From Candidatus Koribacter versatilis Ellin345 (GTDB lineage Bacteria; Acidobacteriota; Terriglobia; Terriglobales; Acidobacteriaceae), in contig NC_008009.1 in assembly GCF_000014005.1 (NCBI RefSeq), positions 5,146,001 to 5,210,000 on the forward strand: DNA of 64,000 nt. Reading direction: 5' to 3'. Under the pieces are notes generated by a model. It was not told where the DNA came from. It worked only from the letters and a program-made list of their open reading frames with translations, and did no database searches. Positions 54,767 through 63,085 of the stretch are shown piece after piece (the stretch's first letter is position 1; every line of letters starts with the position of its first letter). The position numbers and the translations under genes were made by a program.

Positions 54767-56275
54767 CTATTTTCGTTGGTAGCAGCCGATGTCGATGTTG
54801 CCAGATTTCGTCCGCGGCGAGCCGTCAAGATCCAGTGCTCCCACCGGCATTCCGTCAATGGCTCCTGCGGCGATGGCCTTAGAGTCTGGCTGCAGGTGGA
54901 AGTCCTTCGCGGCAGCGTCGACAAAATGGGGATCCTGAAAATGCGAATTGCGGTCATTGCCGCTGGCCTGCGAGTACTCTTCAAATCCCGTCACAGTGGC
55001 GGCAGTGTTTTTCCACGTGCTCGCCTTGGCACCGGAAGCGCAGTAATAGAGGTTGTGATCGATATTCGCGGGCGGTTGGCCGGGCTTGACTTCAGTTTTG
55101 AGAATCGTCATCAGGCACTGCGGCCCGGCGTACACGATGTTATTCGCGAAAATATTGTCTGCCATGTTCCATTGCATCTGGAACTCACCGGAGCCGGTGG
55201 CCGAGGTGTCGTCGTCGTAGAGCGTGTTGTTGATCACCGTGCAGTGCTCGGTGTGTCCGCGCTGCGGATCGTAGCCGCCGATGGAAACACCGGCGGTGTG
55301 GTTGTGATAGACGAGATTGTTGCGCGCGATGACGTAGCTGGTGGCGCGGTCCTTGTGCTCACTCGCCAGCTCGATGCCGAAGTCCACATCGTGAACTACG
55401 TTGTGTTCGATAAGGATCCGGGTGCCGCCGTCCACGTAAATGCCGTCGGAAGATTCATCGTTACGGTAAGCGGGATTGCCCTTCGAGGTGATGTTGTAAA
55501 CCAAGTTGCCACTGACGAGCCCGTCGCGCGCCTGGTCCACCGCCGGGTCGGGCGCGGTATGCTCGAAACCGATGACGTCGATGCCAATGTTGTTGTTGTC
55601 GTGCACAACGTTGTGCGTGATGCGGAAGTTGGTGACGTTCCCGTTCACCACCACCGACTCGCTCGAACCGGTCTTGAGGTGATGCACCTCGTTGCCATCG
55701 ATGACCAAATCCGTGATCGGAGTTTTGGCGCTGGTTCCGTACACCGCAATGCCAAACGCGTTGGCGCCGTGCCCCGGACCATCGCGCCCTTCAAATGTCT
55801 GCTGAATGTGGTGGACGTTGTTCTTCAGCAGCTCGATGTGAGAGCCCGCGCCCATTACGTCGATGCCTAGCGGAGCGAGGTCATGCTCGGCGGTGCGGAA
55901 GTTGCGAATCTCAAAGCCTTCGACCCGCACATAACTCTGGTCGTGAATCGTCAGTACGCCGGTCCTTCCGGGCGGCGTGATGTGCTCGGCCTCGAGGATC
56001 GCCGCCTCGCCGGGATAACTTCGAAACGTGATGAAACCATCGCTGGCGTTGCCGGATGCGTGGAGGCTCACCAGCTCTTCGTAGGTTCCGCCGCGCACGT
56101 TGACGGTACTGCCCGCGCGCGCCGTGTCTGCGGCATGTTGAATGGTGCGCCACGGCGCTGCTTGCGTGCCGGCATTTGAATCCTTCCCGGTCGTCGCAAC
56201 GTAGAAAGATGTGTTCGGCTGGCCATATGCTGCGCAGACGCACGCAAGGAACGCGAAGAGGATTGAAATTTTCAT
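54767..56275 (-). CDS. Secreted right-handed parallel beta-helix protein
   Basis: A 502-residue protein. MKISILFAFLACVCAAYG is a signal peptide. A DUF1565-like opening (SFYVATTGKDSNAGTQAAPWRTIQHAADTARAGSTVNVRGGTYEE) is followed by a beta-helix repeat region (about 110-420), with typical Asn/His/Val repeats such as LVIDGNEVHHLKTGSSESVVVNGNVTNFRITHNVVHDNNNIGIDV. This is the architecture of polysaccharide lyases and poly-glycan binding proteins; catalytic residues cannot be assigned. The start at 56275 has GGGAG 6 nt upstream. Middle gene of the secreted operon. Confidence 0.83.
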   Translation of the reverse strand: MKISILFAFLACVCAAYGQPNTSFYVATTGKDSNAGTQAAPWRTIQHAADTARAGSTVNVRGGTYEELVSLHASGNASDGFITFRSYPGEAAILEAEHITPPGRTGVLTIHDQSYVRVEGFEIRNFRTAEHDLAPLGIDVMGAGSHIELLKNNVHHIQQTFEGRDGPGHGANAFGIAVYGTSAKTPITDLVIDGNEVHHLKTGSSESVVVNGNVTNFRITHNVVHDNNNIGIDVIGFEHTAPDPAVDQARDGLVSGNLVYNITSKGNPAYRNDESSDGIYVDGGTRILIEHNVVHDVDFGIELASEHKDRATSYVIARNNLVYHNHTAGVSIGGYDPQRGHTEHCTVINNTLYDDDTSATGSGEFQMQWNMADNIFANNIVYAGPQCLMTILKTEVKPGQPPANIDHNLYYCASGAKASTWKNTAATVTGFEEYSQASGNDRNSHFQDPHFVDAAAKDFHLQPDSKAIAAGAIDGMPVGALDLDGSPRTKSGNIDIGCYQRK

Positions 56276-56293
56276 GGTCATCTCCCTGTGCCT

Positions 56294-57865
56294 CTACACC
56301 AACGGCTGATCGGGTTTGTAGTTGTGGCGCAGCGTCAATGAGCCATCGGGATTGACCTGCCGGCACGCCCATCGGACCGGATAACGAACGCCCTTCACTT
56401 CGAGTTCGGCTTTCAGTCGCAGGCCTTTCCAGTCAACGCCCGCAGGCAGTTGGAGCATGGCCTGATGAATGCCGATCGGCTTCGGATAGCCGGCGTCGAC
56501 GCAGCCGGAGAAATGCACCTTGCCATCTTCGCTCAACACCGTGAGCCGCAGCACGCCCGGAACCGGAGCGATTCCGTCGTTCGCCAAGCCCACCACCAGC
56601 CCATGCGCTCCGTCGCGAACGAACGTCCAGATAAATGACGGTCGAATGCGGTAGCCGATCTTGCGGGCCATCTCGTCAATCGGCGCCGGATATTTCTCGT
56701 AGTAGCTCAAGAGATTGTGGGCCGAGAGCTTGTGCCAGTTCCAGAGCGACAGGTAGTTCACGCCGACGTCGGCCGCGTGGGTAATGATCTGCTCGTTGTA
56801 GGTGATTCCGTCCTGGTCGATCTGGAGTTCTTTGGGATCGCCAGTGGTGAAACCAACTTCGCAGATGGCTGCCGTCCACGGCGGACGGTAACTCAACGCC
56901 TCGATCTGCGTGTTCTCAATAAAGATCGTATCGGTGCGCAGCCAGTTGCCGGTACGGACGGTGCGGTCGAGCATGTCGGCATTGCCCACATTGCTGAAGT
57001 CGGGCTGGGTGTTGGTCGCCAGCGGAACTTTTGTCCAGAGCTGAAGTTGCAGTTCGAGCATCTGCATCCACGTTTGCTCCGCCACCAGCGCACTCGGGAA
57101 AGGATTGCCCTCGTACGGCCAGGTGTGGCCCTCGCCCCAGAAGCCGTACATCATGGTGTCCATGAACTCGACCTGCGGATGACCGTTGTACTCGGCGGCC
57201 AGCAGTTCGTTCAATTCGCGAAACGCCGCCTGGTACGCCGGATGGTCGTAGCGCGGCACGCGGTTATCTTTCTTGTAGCGCTGCTCTCCGGAACTCCCCT
57301 TCCACTCACCTTTGAGCTTTACGTAGGGAACCTTGTTAATCAGAAAGTCGGGCATGCCCGGTTCCGGCGAGTCGGGGTTTTCCAGTTGAATGCGGAAGCC
57401 GATGCGCTTGTCGTAACGGCGGGCGAGGTCGAAGGTCTCCTTCCAGTATTCCGGAAAGTCGAGACGGCCCGGTTGTTTCTGGATCTCACGCCAGTTGGGA
57501 CGGATGTAGATCTTCTGCGCGAACGGCAGCTTGATCAGGTCTTCGAGAGCTTGCGCCTGCGGCTGGCCGGGGACGTTGATCGGGCCAGTGTCGTCGGAGA
57601 CATAAACCATCAGACCCATGCCGTAATTGCTGACGATGTCGCGCGACGACGAAGTGATCATCGAGACATCGCTCTCGGGAACTACCGCGCATGGACCGTA
57701 CTGGGGAAATGGCCCTTGATAAAGCCGGTCGGGAACCGCAGGCCCCGCTCCCCAATCGTATTTGTCCCAGTTGTGTTCTGGTACGGAGGCTTGGCTGGTG
57801 GCCTTCAACAAACCTAGGGTCAATCCCGTGGCAGCGGTGGACTGCAAGAACCTGCGTCGATCCAT
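56294..57865 (-). CDS. Tat-exported glycoside-hydrolase-like protein
   Basis: A 523-residue protein with Tat signal DRRRFLQSTAATGLTLGLLKATSQA. The mature domain has TIM-barrel-like features with aromatic, acidic segments: KIYIRPNWREIQKQ, RIGFRIQLENPDSPEPGMPDF, VEFMDTMMYGFWGEGHTWPYEG and YLSLWNWHKL; WGEGH and MDTMMYG might be active-site loops. A C-terminal Ig-like domain follows (GLVVGLANDGIAPVPGVLRLTVLSEDG). Family not certain. First gene of the three-gene secreted operon, preceded by a 400-bp region with no gene. Confidence 0.7.
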   Translation of the reverse strand: MDRRRFLQSTAATGLTLGLLKATSQASVPEHNWDKYDWGAGPAVPDRLYQGPFPQYGPCAVVPESDVSMITSSSRDIVSNYGMGLMVYVSDDTGPINVPGQPQAQALEDLIKLPFAQKIYIRPNWREIQKQPGRLDFPEYWKETFDLARRYDKRIGFRIQLENPDSPEPGMPDFLINKVPYVKLKGEWKGSSGEQRYKKDNRVPRYDHPAYQAAFRELNELLAAEYNGHPQVEFMDTMMYGFWGEGHTWPYEGNPFPSALVAEQTWMQMLELQLQLWTKVPLATNTQPDFSNVGNADMLDRTVRTGNWLRTDTIFIENTQIEALSYRPPWTAAICEVGFTTGDPKELQIDQDGITYNEQIITHAADVGVNYLSLWNWHKLSAHNLLSYYEKYPAPIDEMARKIGYRIRPSFIWTFVRDGAHGLVVGLANDGIAPVPGVLRLTVLSEDGKVHFSGCVDAGYPKPIGIHQAMLQLPAGVDWKGLRLKAELEVKGVRYPVRWACRQVNPDGSLTLRHNYKPDQPLV

Positions 57866-58019
57866 GAGCTCTCCGGCGAGCGCAAAGTTTGGCAAGAGCG
57901 CGCGATGCCGGAGATAGTACATCACGAGCGTTAGCTTGTGAAAGTATTTGAAAGATTTCGCAAGTAAATCGCGGCGGAACGGAACCAGTACGCATTCCCG
58001 GGGGCCGGAGATCGGTTCA

Positions 58020-58085
58020 CCACAGAGGCACAGAGGGCACAGAGAGGAAAGGAATAAAGACCTCTGTGTCTCTGTGCCTCTGTGG
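58020..58085. repeat. Perfect 16-bp inverted repeat CACAGAG type
   Basis: CCACAGAGGCACAGAG (58020-58035) and CTCTGTGCCTCTGTGG (58070-58085), perfect arms, 34-bp loop. It lies in the 402-bp non-coding region upstream of the secreted operon, which otherwise only holds an inverted B-type repeat. Confidence 0.85.
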
Positions 58086-58182
58086 ACCAAACGCTGCCCG
58101 AAACTCCACGGCACGTCACCGCGGTGATGCCTCGAGTTCTTCGAGAGAAAGGTGCAGGCGTTCGTGTGGCAGTCGACGGTTC

Positions 58183-58220
58183 GGGGATTGCCACGTCGCT
58201 GCGCTCCTCGCAATGACAGG
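58183..58220 (-). repeat. B-family-related repeat (inverted)
   Basis: Read on the minus strand: CCTGTCATTGCGAGGAGCG, CAGCGACGTGGCAATCCCC. It lies just before the PadR promoter region. Orientation opposite to all copies left of 38 kb. Confidence 0.8.
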
Positions 58221-58231
58221 GGCATGCTCCC

Positions 58232-58277
58232 TTGACGATCTGTGATATAGTTCATATGAGCTAATTCATGAGAACTA
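58232..58277 (+). promoter_or_regulatory. PadR promoter with operator overlapping the start codon
   Basis: TTGACG (58232-58237) and TATGAG (58255-58260), 17-bp spacing. Imperfect 30-bp palindrome with TAGTTC/GAACTA outer arms (58248-58277) and TGAG/TTCA-type inner arms overlapping the -10 and ATG 58268. No ribosome-binding site upstream, which fits a leaderless mRNA. Probable autoregulatory PadR site. Confidence 0.5.
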
Positions 58278-58930
58278 AACAACAAGAACGCTTCGGTCTC
58301 TGGGAACTCGCGGTGCTCGCGCTGCTGCGCGAGGCGCCTATGCACCCCTATCAAATGCAGAAGCTGCTGCGGCAGCGCCACAAGGACGAGATCCTCTCGC
58401 TGAAGCGCGGCTCGCTGTATCACGCGATTCACCGGCTGGAGGCTGCGGAGTTGATTGACGCAGTGCGCACGGCACGCGATGGCAAGCGGCCGGAGCGGAC
58501 TACCTATCGCATTGCGGCTGCGGGGAAGAACGCACTCCAGGAGTGGATGCAGCAGATGATCGGCGTGCCTAAGCAGGAGTCCAGCGACTTCATGGCCGCG
58601 CTGAGTTTCCTGCCGCTGCTCACCGTGGAAACAACCACGAAGAAATTGGCGGAGCGGGCTGCGGCGCTGGAGGCTGAGATCGCAGGCATGGCGGGGGGTA
58701 TCAAGGTCACGGCTGAGTGGCTCCCCCGGATACACCTCGTCGAATCCGAATATTTGCTCGCGATGCGGAAGGCGGAGTTGGCATGGGTGCGCGGCTTGGA
58801 GGCCGACCTACGCAGCGGCAAGCTCGCTTGGGACGGCGAAGAAATCCTGAAGAACCCGCACGTGGTGAAGGCGCGCGAGGACGCGGGCAAAGATGCGGAG
58901 CCCCGCCGCGCTGGAAGGAAATCGAAATGA
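58268..58930 (+). CDS. PadR-family transcriptional regulator
   Basis: A 220-residue regulator. The N-terminal winged helix (FGLWELAVLALLREAPMHPYQMQKLLRQRHKDEILSLKRGSLYHAIHRLEAAELI ... GKRPERTTYRIAAAGK, residues about 9-85) is the PadR DNA-binding domain, with the wing containing RPERTTY. The C-terminal half is helical (AAALEAEIAGMAGGIKVTAEWL) and suits PadR dimerisation. It overlaps the membrane protein gene by 4 bp (ATGA). It likely represses that gene and itself through the palindrome overlapping its start. Confidence 0.92.
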   Translation: MRTKQQERFGLWELAVLALLREAPMHPYQMQKLLRQRHKDEILSLKRGSLYHAIHRLEAAELIDAVRTARDGKRPERTTYRIAAAGKNALQEWMQQMIGVPKQESSDFMAALSFLPLLTVETTTKKLAERAAALEAEIAGMAGGIKVTAEWLPRIHLVESEYLLAMRKAELAWVRGLEADLRSGKLAWDGEEILKNPHVVKAREDAGKDAEPRRAGRKSK

Positions 58931-59937
58931 GTTCACCCAAACGCTCTACGCTCGCGCCGGCACTCACGCTCATGGTGCTTGCGCCGGTGATTGCCGAGGT
59001 GATGAGCGGCGCTACCCGCCTCAGCTTTCTCTTCGCGCTGCTGCCGGAAATTCTTGTTTGGGGCGGCGGCGCGCTGCTCATCCGCGAACTGGTGCGGCGC
59101 TGGGGCGGCGGGTGGACGAGCATGCTGCTACTTGGACTCGGCCTCTCGATGGCCGAGGAGTTCCTCATCCAGCAGACGTCGCTGGCGCCGCTGCCATGGC
59201 TCGGCAACGCGGTGCAGTACGGCCGCGCGTGGGGCGTGAACTGGATCTACTTCCTCTACATGCTCGGATTCGAGAGCGTGTGGGTCGTTCTGGTGCCGGT
59301 GCAGATCACTGAGTTGATGTTCCGCGATCGCCGTGAACAGACCTGGCTGCGCACCCGCGGGATAATCATCGTCTCCATCTTCTTCGCGCTCGGGTCGTTC
59401 GTGGCGTGGTTCGCGTGGATCAAGCAGGCGCGGCCGAATGTATTCCACGTGCCGCCCTACAATCCTGCGCCAACAACTTTGCTCGCGGGATTTCTTGCGA
59501 TCGGGCTGCTCGGCGTTTTGGCTTACGTCCTGCGCAATGTGCGCGTGGTGCCGCGCAGCAACGGCAAGCACCTATCTCCGTGGTTGGTCGCAATCTTCAC
59601 TGCCGTGCTCGCGCTTCCGTGGTGGTGGCTGATGGTCCTCATCTTCGTGCCGGGACAGCATTTGCCGTTCGGCATTGCGATGGCGCTCGGCGTGGCGTGG
59701 GCCGCGATTTCCTACTTCGTCATCTCGCGCTGGACAAGCGCGGCGGGATGGAGCGACATCCATCGCTGGGCCACCGCGTTCAGTGCGACGGTAGCCATGA
59801 TGGCGATTACCTATCTCGGGAGCAGCACGTGGTCAAAGACCGACCTCGTGGGAAAAGTGGTGGGGAATGTAGTCATGGTGTTCCTACTGGTATTGCTACT
59901 GAAGAAACTCAGAGCCTTGTCATCGCGAGGAGCGTAG
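58927..59937 (+). CDS. Polytopic membrane protein, PadR-coupled
   Basis: A 336-residue protein with about nine hydrophobic segments (LTLMVLAPVIAEVMSGATRL, LLPEILVWGGGALLIRELV, WIYFLYMLGFESVWVVLVPV, GIIIVSIFFALGSFVAWFAW, LAIGLLGVLAYVLRN, LVAIFTAVLALPWWWLMVLIFV, WAAISYFVIS). AEEFLIQQT and the REL motif resemble CPBP-like membrane proteases, but catalytic residues cannot be confirmed. Its final residues, SSRGA, and stop codon lie within a B-type repeat. The start at 58927 overlaps PadR's stop codon. Confidence 0.75.
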   Translation: MSSPKRSTLAPALTLMVLAPVIAEVMSGATRLSFLFALLPEILVWGGGALLIRELVRRWGGGWTSMLLLGLGLSMAEEFLIQQTSLAPLPWLGNAVQYGRAWGVNWIYFLYMLGFESVWVVLVPVQITELMFRDRREQTWLRTRGIIIVSIFFALGSFVAWFAWIKQARPNVFHVPPYNPAPTTLLAGFLAIGLLGVLAYVLRNVRVVPRSNGKHLSPWLVAIFTAVLALPWWWLMVLIFVPGQHLPFGIAMALGVAWAAISYFVISRWTSAAGWSDIHRWATAFSATVAMMAITYLGSSTWSKTDLVGKVVGNVVMVFLLVLLLKKLRALSSRGA

Positions 59938-59952
59938 CGACGCGGCTATCCG
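59918..59952 (+). repeat. B-family-related repeat overlapping the gene's 3' end
   Basis: GTCATCGCGAGGAGCGTAG, then CGACGCGGCTATCC. It encodes the end SSRGA and the TAG stop codon of the PadR-coupled gene. The region up to 60172 holds two more, inverted, repeats and no gene. Confidence 0.8.
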
Positions 59953-60030
59953 GATGCGGTTCGCTGTCTGACAACGGCTTGAAAGTCTCTCTCGAAGATC
60001 CTGACGCAGTATTGCAGGGATCAACATTCT

Positions 60031-60080
60031 CGGGATTCCCACGCTGCGAACGCTACGCGTTCTCCGCTCGGAATGACAGG
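60031..60080 (-). repeat. B-family-related repeat (inverted)
   Basis: Minus-strand reading: CCTGTCATTCCGAGCGGAG, stem AACGCGTAGCGTT, CGCAGCGTGGGAATCCC. It lies 28 bp from the inverted A copy. Confidence 0.8.
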
Positions 60081-60108
60081 TGGCGAGGGCCTAAGCGTTC
60101 CCAGCGAC

Positions 60109-60168
60109 GATAGGGGTCCTTCGACTGCGAATCCGGATCGTTATCCGGATTCTCCGCTCAGGATGACA
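60109..60168 (-). repeat. A-family repeat (inverted) with AATCCGG stem
   Basis: Minus-strand: GTCATCCTGAGCGG, AGAATCCGGATAACGATCCGG, ATTCGCAGTCGAAGGACCCC. It directly precedes the stop codon of the kinase gene (60173), giving that gene a repeat 3' UTR. Stem nearly identical to the copy at 24139. Confidence 0.85.
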
Positions 60169-60172
60169 AGGG

Positions 60173-62989
60173 CTACTTCTCTTTCAGCAGCACCACATCG
60201 GAACTGGCGTCGGCGCGGGCGATGGCGAGGGTCTTGCCATCGGGCGACCAGTGGAAGTTGGAGATGAGTTGCGAGGTGAAGTTCGTGAGTTGGTGGCCGG
60301 GCGTGCCGTCGATGGGCTGGATGAAGACGTTTTCGACGCCATGCTCGCGGACGACGTAGGCCACCGATTTACCATCGGGAGTGAAGGTGAGCGTGTTCGC
60401 CAGGCGTCCACTGGAGATGCGCGGATCGGCGTTAATGATTCGCTGAGCAGCACCGGAGCCGTCCAGCGTAACGAAGACAATCTTCTCTCCCACGTGTCCC
60501 TGGGCATCGGTGCTGATCTCAGCGTTGAAAGCTAGCAGTTTGCCGTCGGGCGAAACAGCGTGGCCCACGCCGATGCCGAACCCTCTTTCTACCTCACTGC
60601 CGGGCACGGTTTCCTGTTTTCCGCCGTCGATGGGAACCCTGGCGACGGTGGCTTTGCTCGTGGTCGGTTCGAAATAAACGGTTTTGCCATCGGGTGAACA
60701 GTTGGGGCGGCCGTCGTAACTGCCATCCGTGAGCCGCAGGGGATTGGAGCCGTCGAGATTCACCCGCCACACAGGATAGCTGTAGCCGCCGCCATGAAAG
60801 GCCCATTGCAGCACGAAGTATCGGTCGCCGCAGGGTGCGAGTTCCACGATGTAAGCGTTGCCATCTCCAAGCACCGTCGTGGTCGCGGCGCCCGCAAGGT
60901 CAGTGCGACGCAGCGTCTGGTCGTCACTCACGAGCAGGCTGCCATCCGGGTTGAACGCGAAAGTGTGCGCGTTCTCAACTCCGGCGACCGATTGCGGTGG
61001 CGCGGCGAGCGCGTCGTTGGACATCGCTGCTGTCCAAAAAGTGCGGGTGACGCGCTGTTGCACGGCGGCGATCGTCTTGCCGTCGCCTGAAAGCGACATG
61101 CCTTCATAGGAGTTGGTGTCGCGGGTGATGGGCACGACCTGGCCTGAGTCCGAGAGCACGCCGATCTGCGATTTCGTGTAGTTGGATTTGTCGAGACCTC
61201 GGATGAGCAGCGATGAACTCCCCGGCAAACGCTCGAGCTCTTGCACAAGCGTAGAGGTTTGAGCAGAGAGAAGGCTGGCTTTCTTGCTCGCAATTTCGAT
61301 TTGCCGGATTTCACTCAGCGCAGTTTTAAGCGTGAAAATGTTGTAGAAGAGGCGCTTGCCGTCCGCTGACCACGCAATGCTTCGTGGGAGGTCCACCGCC
61401 GACCCGATATACACCGTCTCCTCGTTGCTGCCGTCGAGGTTGGCGATGAGGAAGTACAACTTGCCGACTTCGGGATCGTTGCCGCGGAAGTAGGCCATCT
61501 TCGTACCGTCGGGCGAGAACGTGACGTTGCTGTCCACATCCTTGGCGAGCACTTGCGGCGAGCCGCCGAGCACGGGGATGCGGAAGATGTCCCACTCGCT
61601 CTGCGCTGCGCTGGAAGCCTTGCGGTAATAGATGTAGTTGCCGTCGGGCGAGAACGTGAGCGTGGCGTAAATGACGGGAGACGGCGGCAGGACCTGCGTA
61701 TCACTGCCGGTGGGGACGTTGCGCAGCCACAAACTGCGGACGCCGTTGTCGTCCTGCACGCTGACGACGTACTTGCCGTCGGGCGAGATCGCCGACTGGC
61801 GCGCTTTGCCGGTGTTCGTCAGTTGCGCAACTGTGAAATTCTGGAACGGCGCCTGCGCGCTGCGTGAGAGGAACTCGTAGATCCCAAAGCCGCCCGCACC
61901 GAGCAGCCCCAGCGCGACTACGGCTATTCCTACGAGTCCGAACTTATGCTCGCGGGCCACGGCGATCACGCTCGAACTACCCGTGGAATGCGAGGGCGCA
62001 GAAGCTTGAGCCACGGGCGCGGCGCTCGCGGAAGACGAAGGCGGAACATAAGCGGCACTGACACGCGCGGAACTTGCTTCGGTAGTTGGGGCCGAGGCCT
62101 GGCGCGGCGCGGAACTGCTGTCGCGCTGCAGGCGCTTGAGGTCGCTGCGCATTTCGGACGCGTGCTGATAGCGCAAATCGCGGTCTTTCTCCAACGCCTT
62201 TTGAATGATCTCTTCCAGCTTCGCCGGCACCTTCGGATTGAAGCGCAGCGGCGGCAGCGGATCGCGATTGAGGATGGCGTCGAACATCAGCGCCGACGTC
62301 TCGCCCTGGAACGGCAATGCACCGGTGACCATTTCGTAGAGCACGGAGCCGAAGGAGAAGAGATCGCTGCGCGCGTCGAGTTCCTTCCCCTTCGCCTGCT
62401 CCGGCGACATATACGCGATGGTGCCGAGCGTGGATCCGGGACTGGTGAGGTGCTCGTCTTCCACCGCGAGTTCGGTGGCGGTCATGGTGTTCGCGGACGG
62501 CACGCTGGACGCGCTGCGCGGCGTCACCTTCGCCAGGCCGAAGTCGAGGACCTTGGCATGGCCGCGTTCGATGACGAAGATGTTCGCAGGCTTGATGTCG
62601 CGGTGGACGATGCCCTTGGAGTGCGCAGCGTCGAGCGCATCGGCGATGTCGATCGCTAAAGTCAGCACCGTCTCGAGGTCCACGGGCTGGCTGTTGATGC
62701 GGTGCTTGAGGGTCATGCCCTCGAGGAACTCCATGGCGATGAAGCCTTGCCCGTTGTCGTCGCCAATGTCGTAGATGGTGCAGATGTTGGGATGGTTGAG
62801 CGCCGAGGCGGCTTGCGCCTCACGCTGGAAACGAGCCAGGGCCTGCGGATCGCGGGCGAGTTCGGGTGGAAGAAATTTCAATGCGACGAAGCGATGCAAG
62901 CGCGTGTCTTCGGCCTTGTACACCACGCCCATGCCGCCGCCGCCCAGTTTTTCGAGGATCCGGTAATGCGAAAAGGTCTGCCCGATCAT
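60173..62989 (-). CDS. Ser/Thr protein kinase with beta-propeller sensor
   Basis: A 938-residue membrane kinase of PknB type. Kinase domain about 9-275: Gly-rich [14 protein letters not shown], Lys in VALKFL (38), catalytic HRDIKPAN (129-136), DFG (149-151), APE-like SPEQ. A Ser/Ala/Pro linker follows, a single TM helix ([25 protein letters not shown], about 355-379), then a periplasmic WD40/PD40-type beta-propeller with repeated [35 protein letters not shown] and SPDGKTVYF blades. It probably phosphorylates cytosolic targets in response to an envelope signal. Start ATG 62989 without upstream alternatives. Confidence 0.94.
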   Translation of the reverse strand: MIGQTFSHYRILEKLGGGGMGVVYKAEDTRLHRFVALKFLPPELARDPQALARFQREAQAASALNHPNICTIYDIGDDNGQGFIAMEFLEGMTLKHRINSQPVDLETVLTLAIDIADALDAAHSKGIVHRDIKPANIFVIERGHAKVLDFGLAKVTPRSASSVPSANTMTATELAVEDEHLTSPGSTLGTIAYMSPEQAKGKELDARSDLFSFGSVLYEMVTGALPFQGETSALMFDAILNRDPLPPLRFNPKVPAKLEEIIQKALEKDRDLRYQHASEMRSDLKRLQRDSSSAPRQASAPTTEASSARVSAAYVPPSSSASAAPVAQASAPSHSTGSSSVIAVAREHKFGLVGIAVVALGLLGAGGFGIYEFLSRSAQAPFQNFTVAQLTNTGKARQSAISPDGKYVVSVQDDNGVRSLWLRNVPTGSDTQVLPPSPVIYATLTFSPDGNYIYYRKASSAAQSEWDIFRIPVLGGSPQVLAKDVDSNVTFSPDGTKMAYFRGNDPEVGKLYFLIANLDGSNEETVYIGSAVDLPRSIAWSADGKRLFYNIFTLKTALSEIRQIEIASKKASLLSAQTSTLVQELERLPGSSSLLIRGLDKSNYTKSQIGVLSDSGQVVPITRDTNSYEGMSLSGDGKTIAAVQQRVTRTFWTAAMSNDALAAPPQSVAGVENAHTFAFNPDGSLLVSDDQTLRRTDLAGAATTTVLGDGNAYIVELAPCGDRYFVLQWAFHGGGYSYPVWRVNLDGSNPLRLTDGSYDGRPNCSPDGKTVYFEPTTSKATVARVPIDGGKQETVPGSEVERGFGIGVGHAVSPDGKLLAFNAEISTDAQGHVGEKIVFVTLDGSGAAQRIINADPRISSGRLANTLTFTPDGKSVAYVVREHGVENVFIQPIDGTPGHQLTNFTSQLISNFHWSPDGKTLAIARADASSDVVLLKEK

Positions 62990-63085
62990 TTAGTGCGAAG
63001 TGGCTCCCAGGGAGGTTTGGCAATGGTATGGAGAAGCGGGGGGCGCGTCAATGAAAGTTGCGCGTCGGGGCGCCGGGGAGCGTTC

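Noticed and set aside
53405-55870. Plus-strand frame of 821 codons over the secreted locus
   Set aside because: Antisense to two exported proteins with clear signals and folds; no start context and no recognisable domain.
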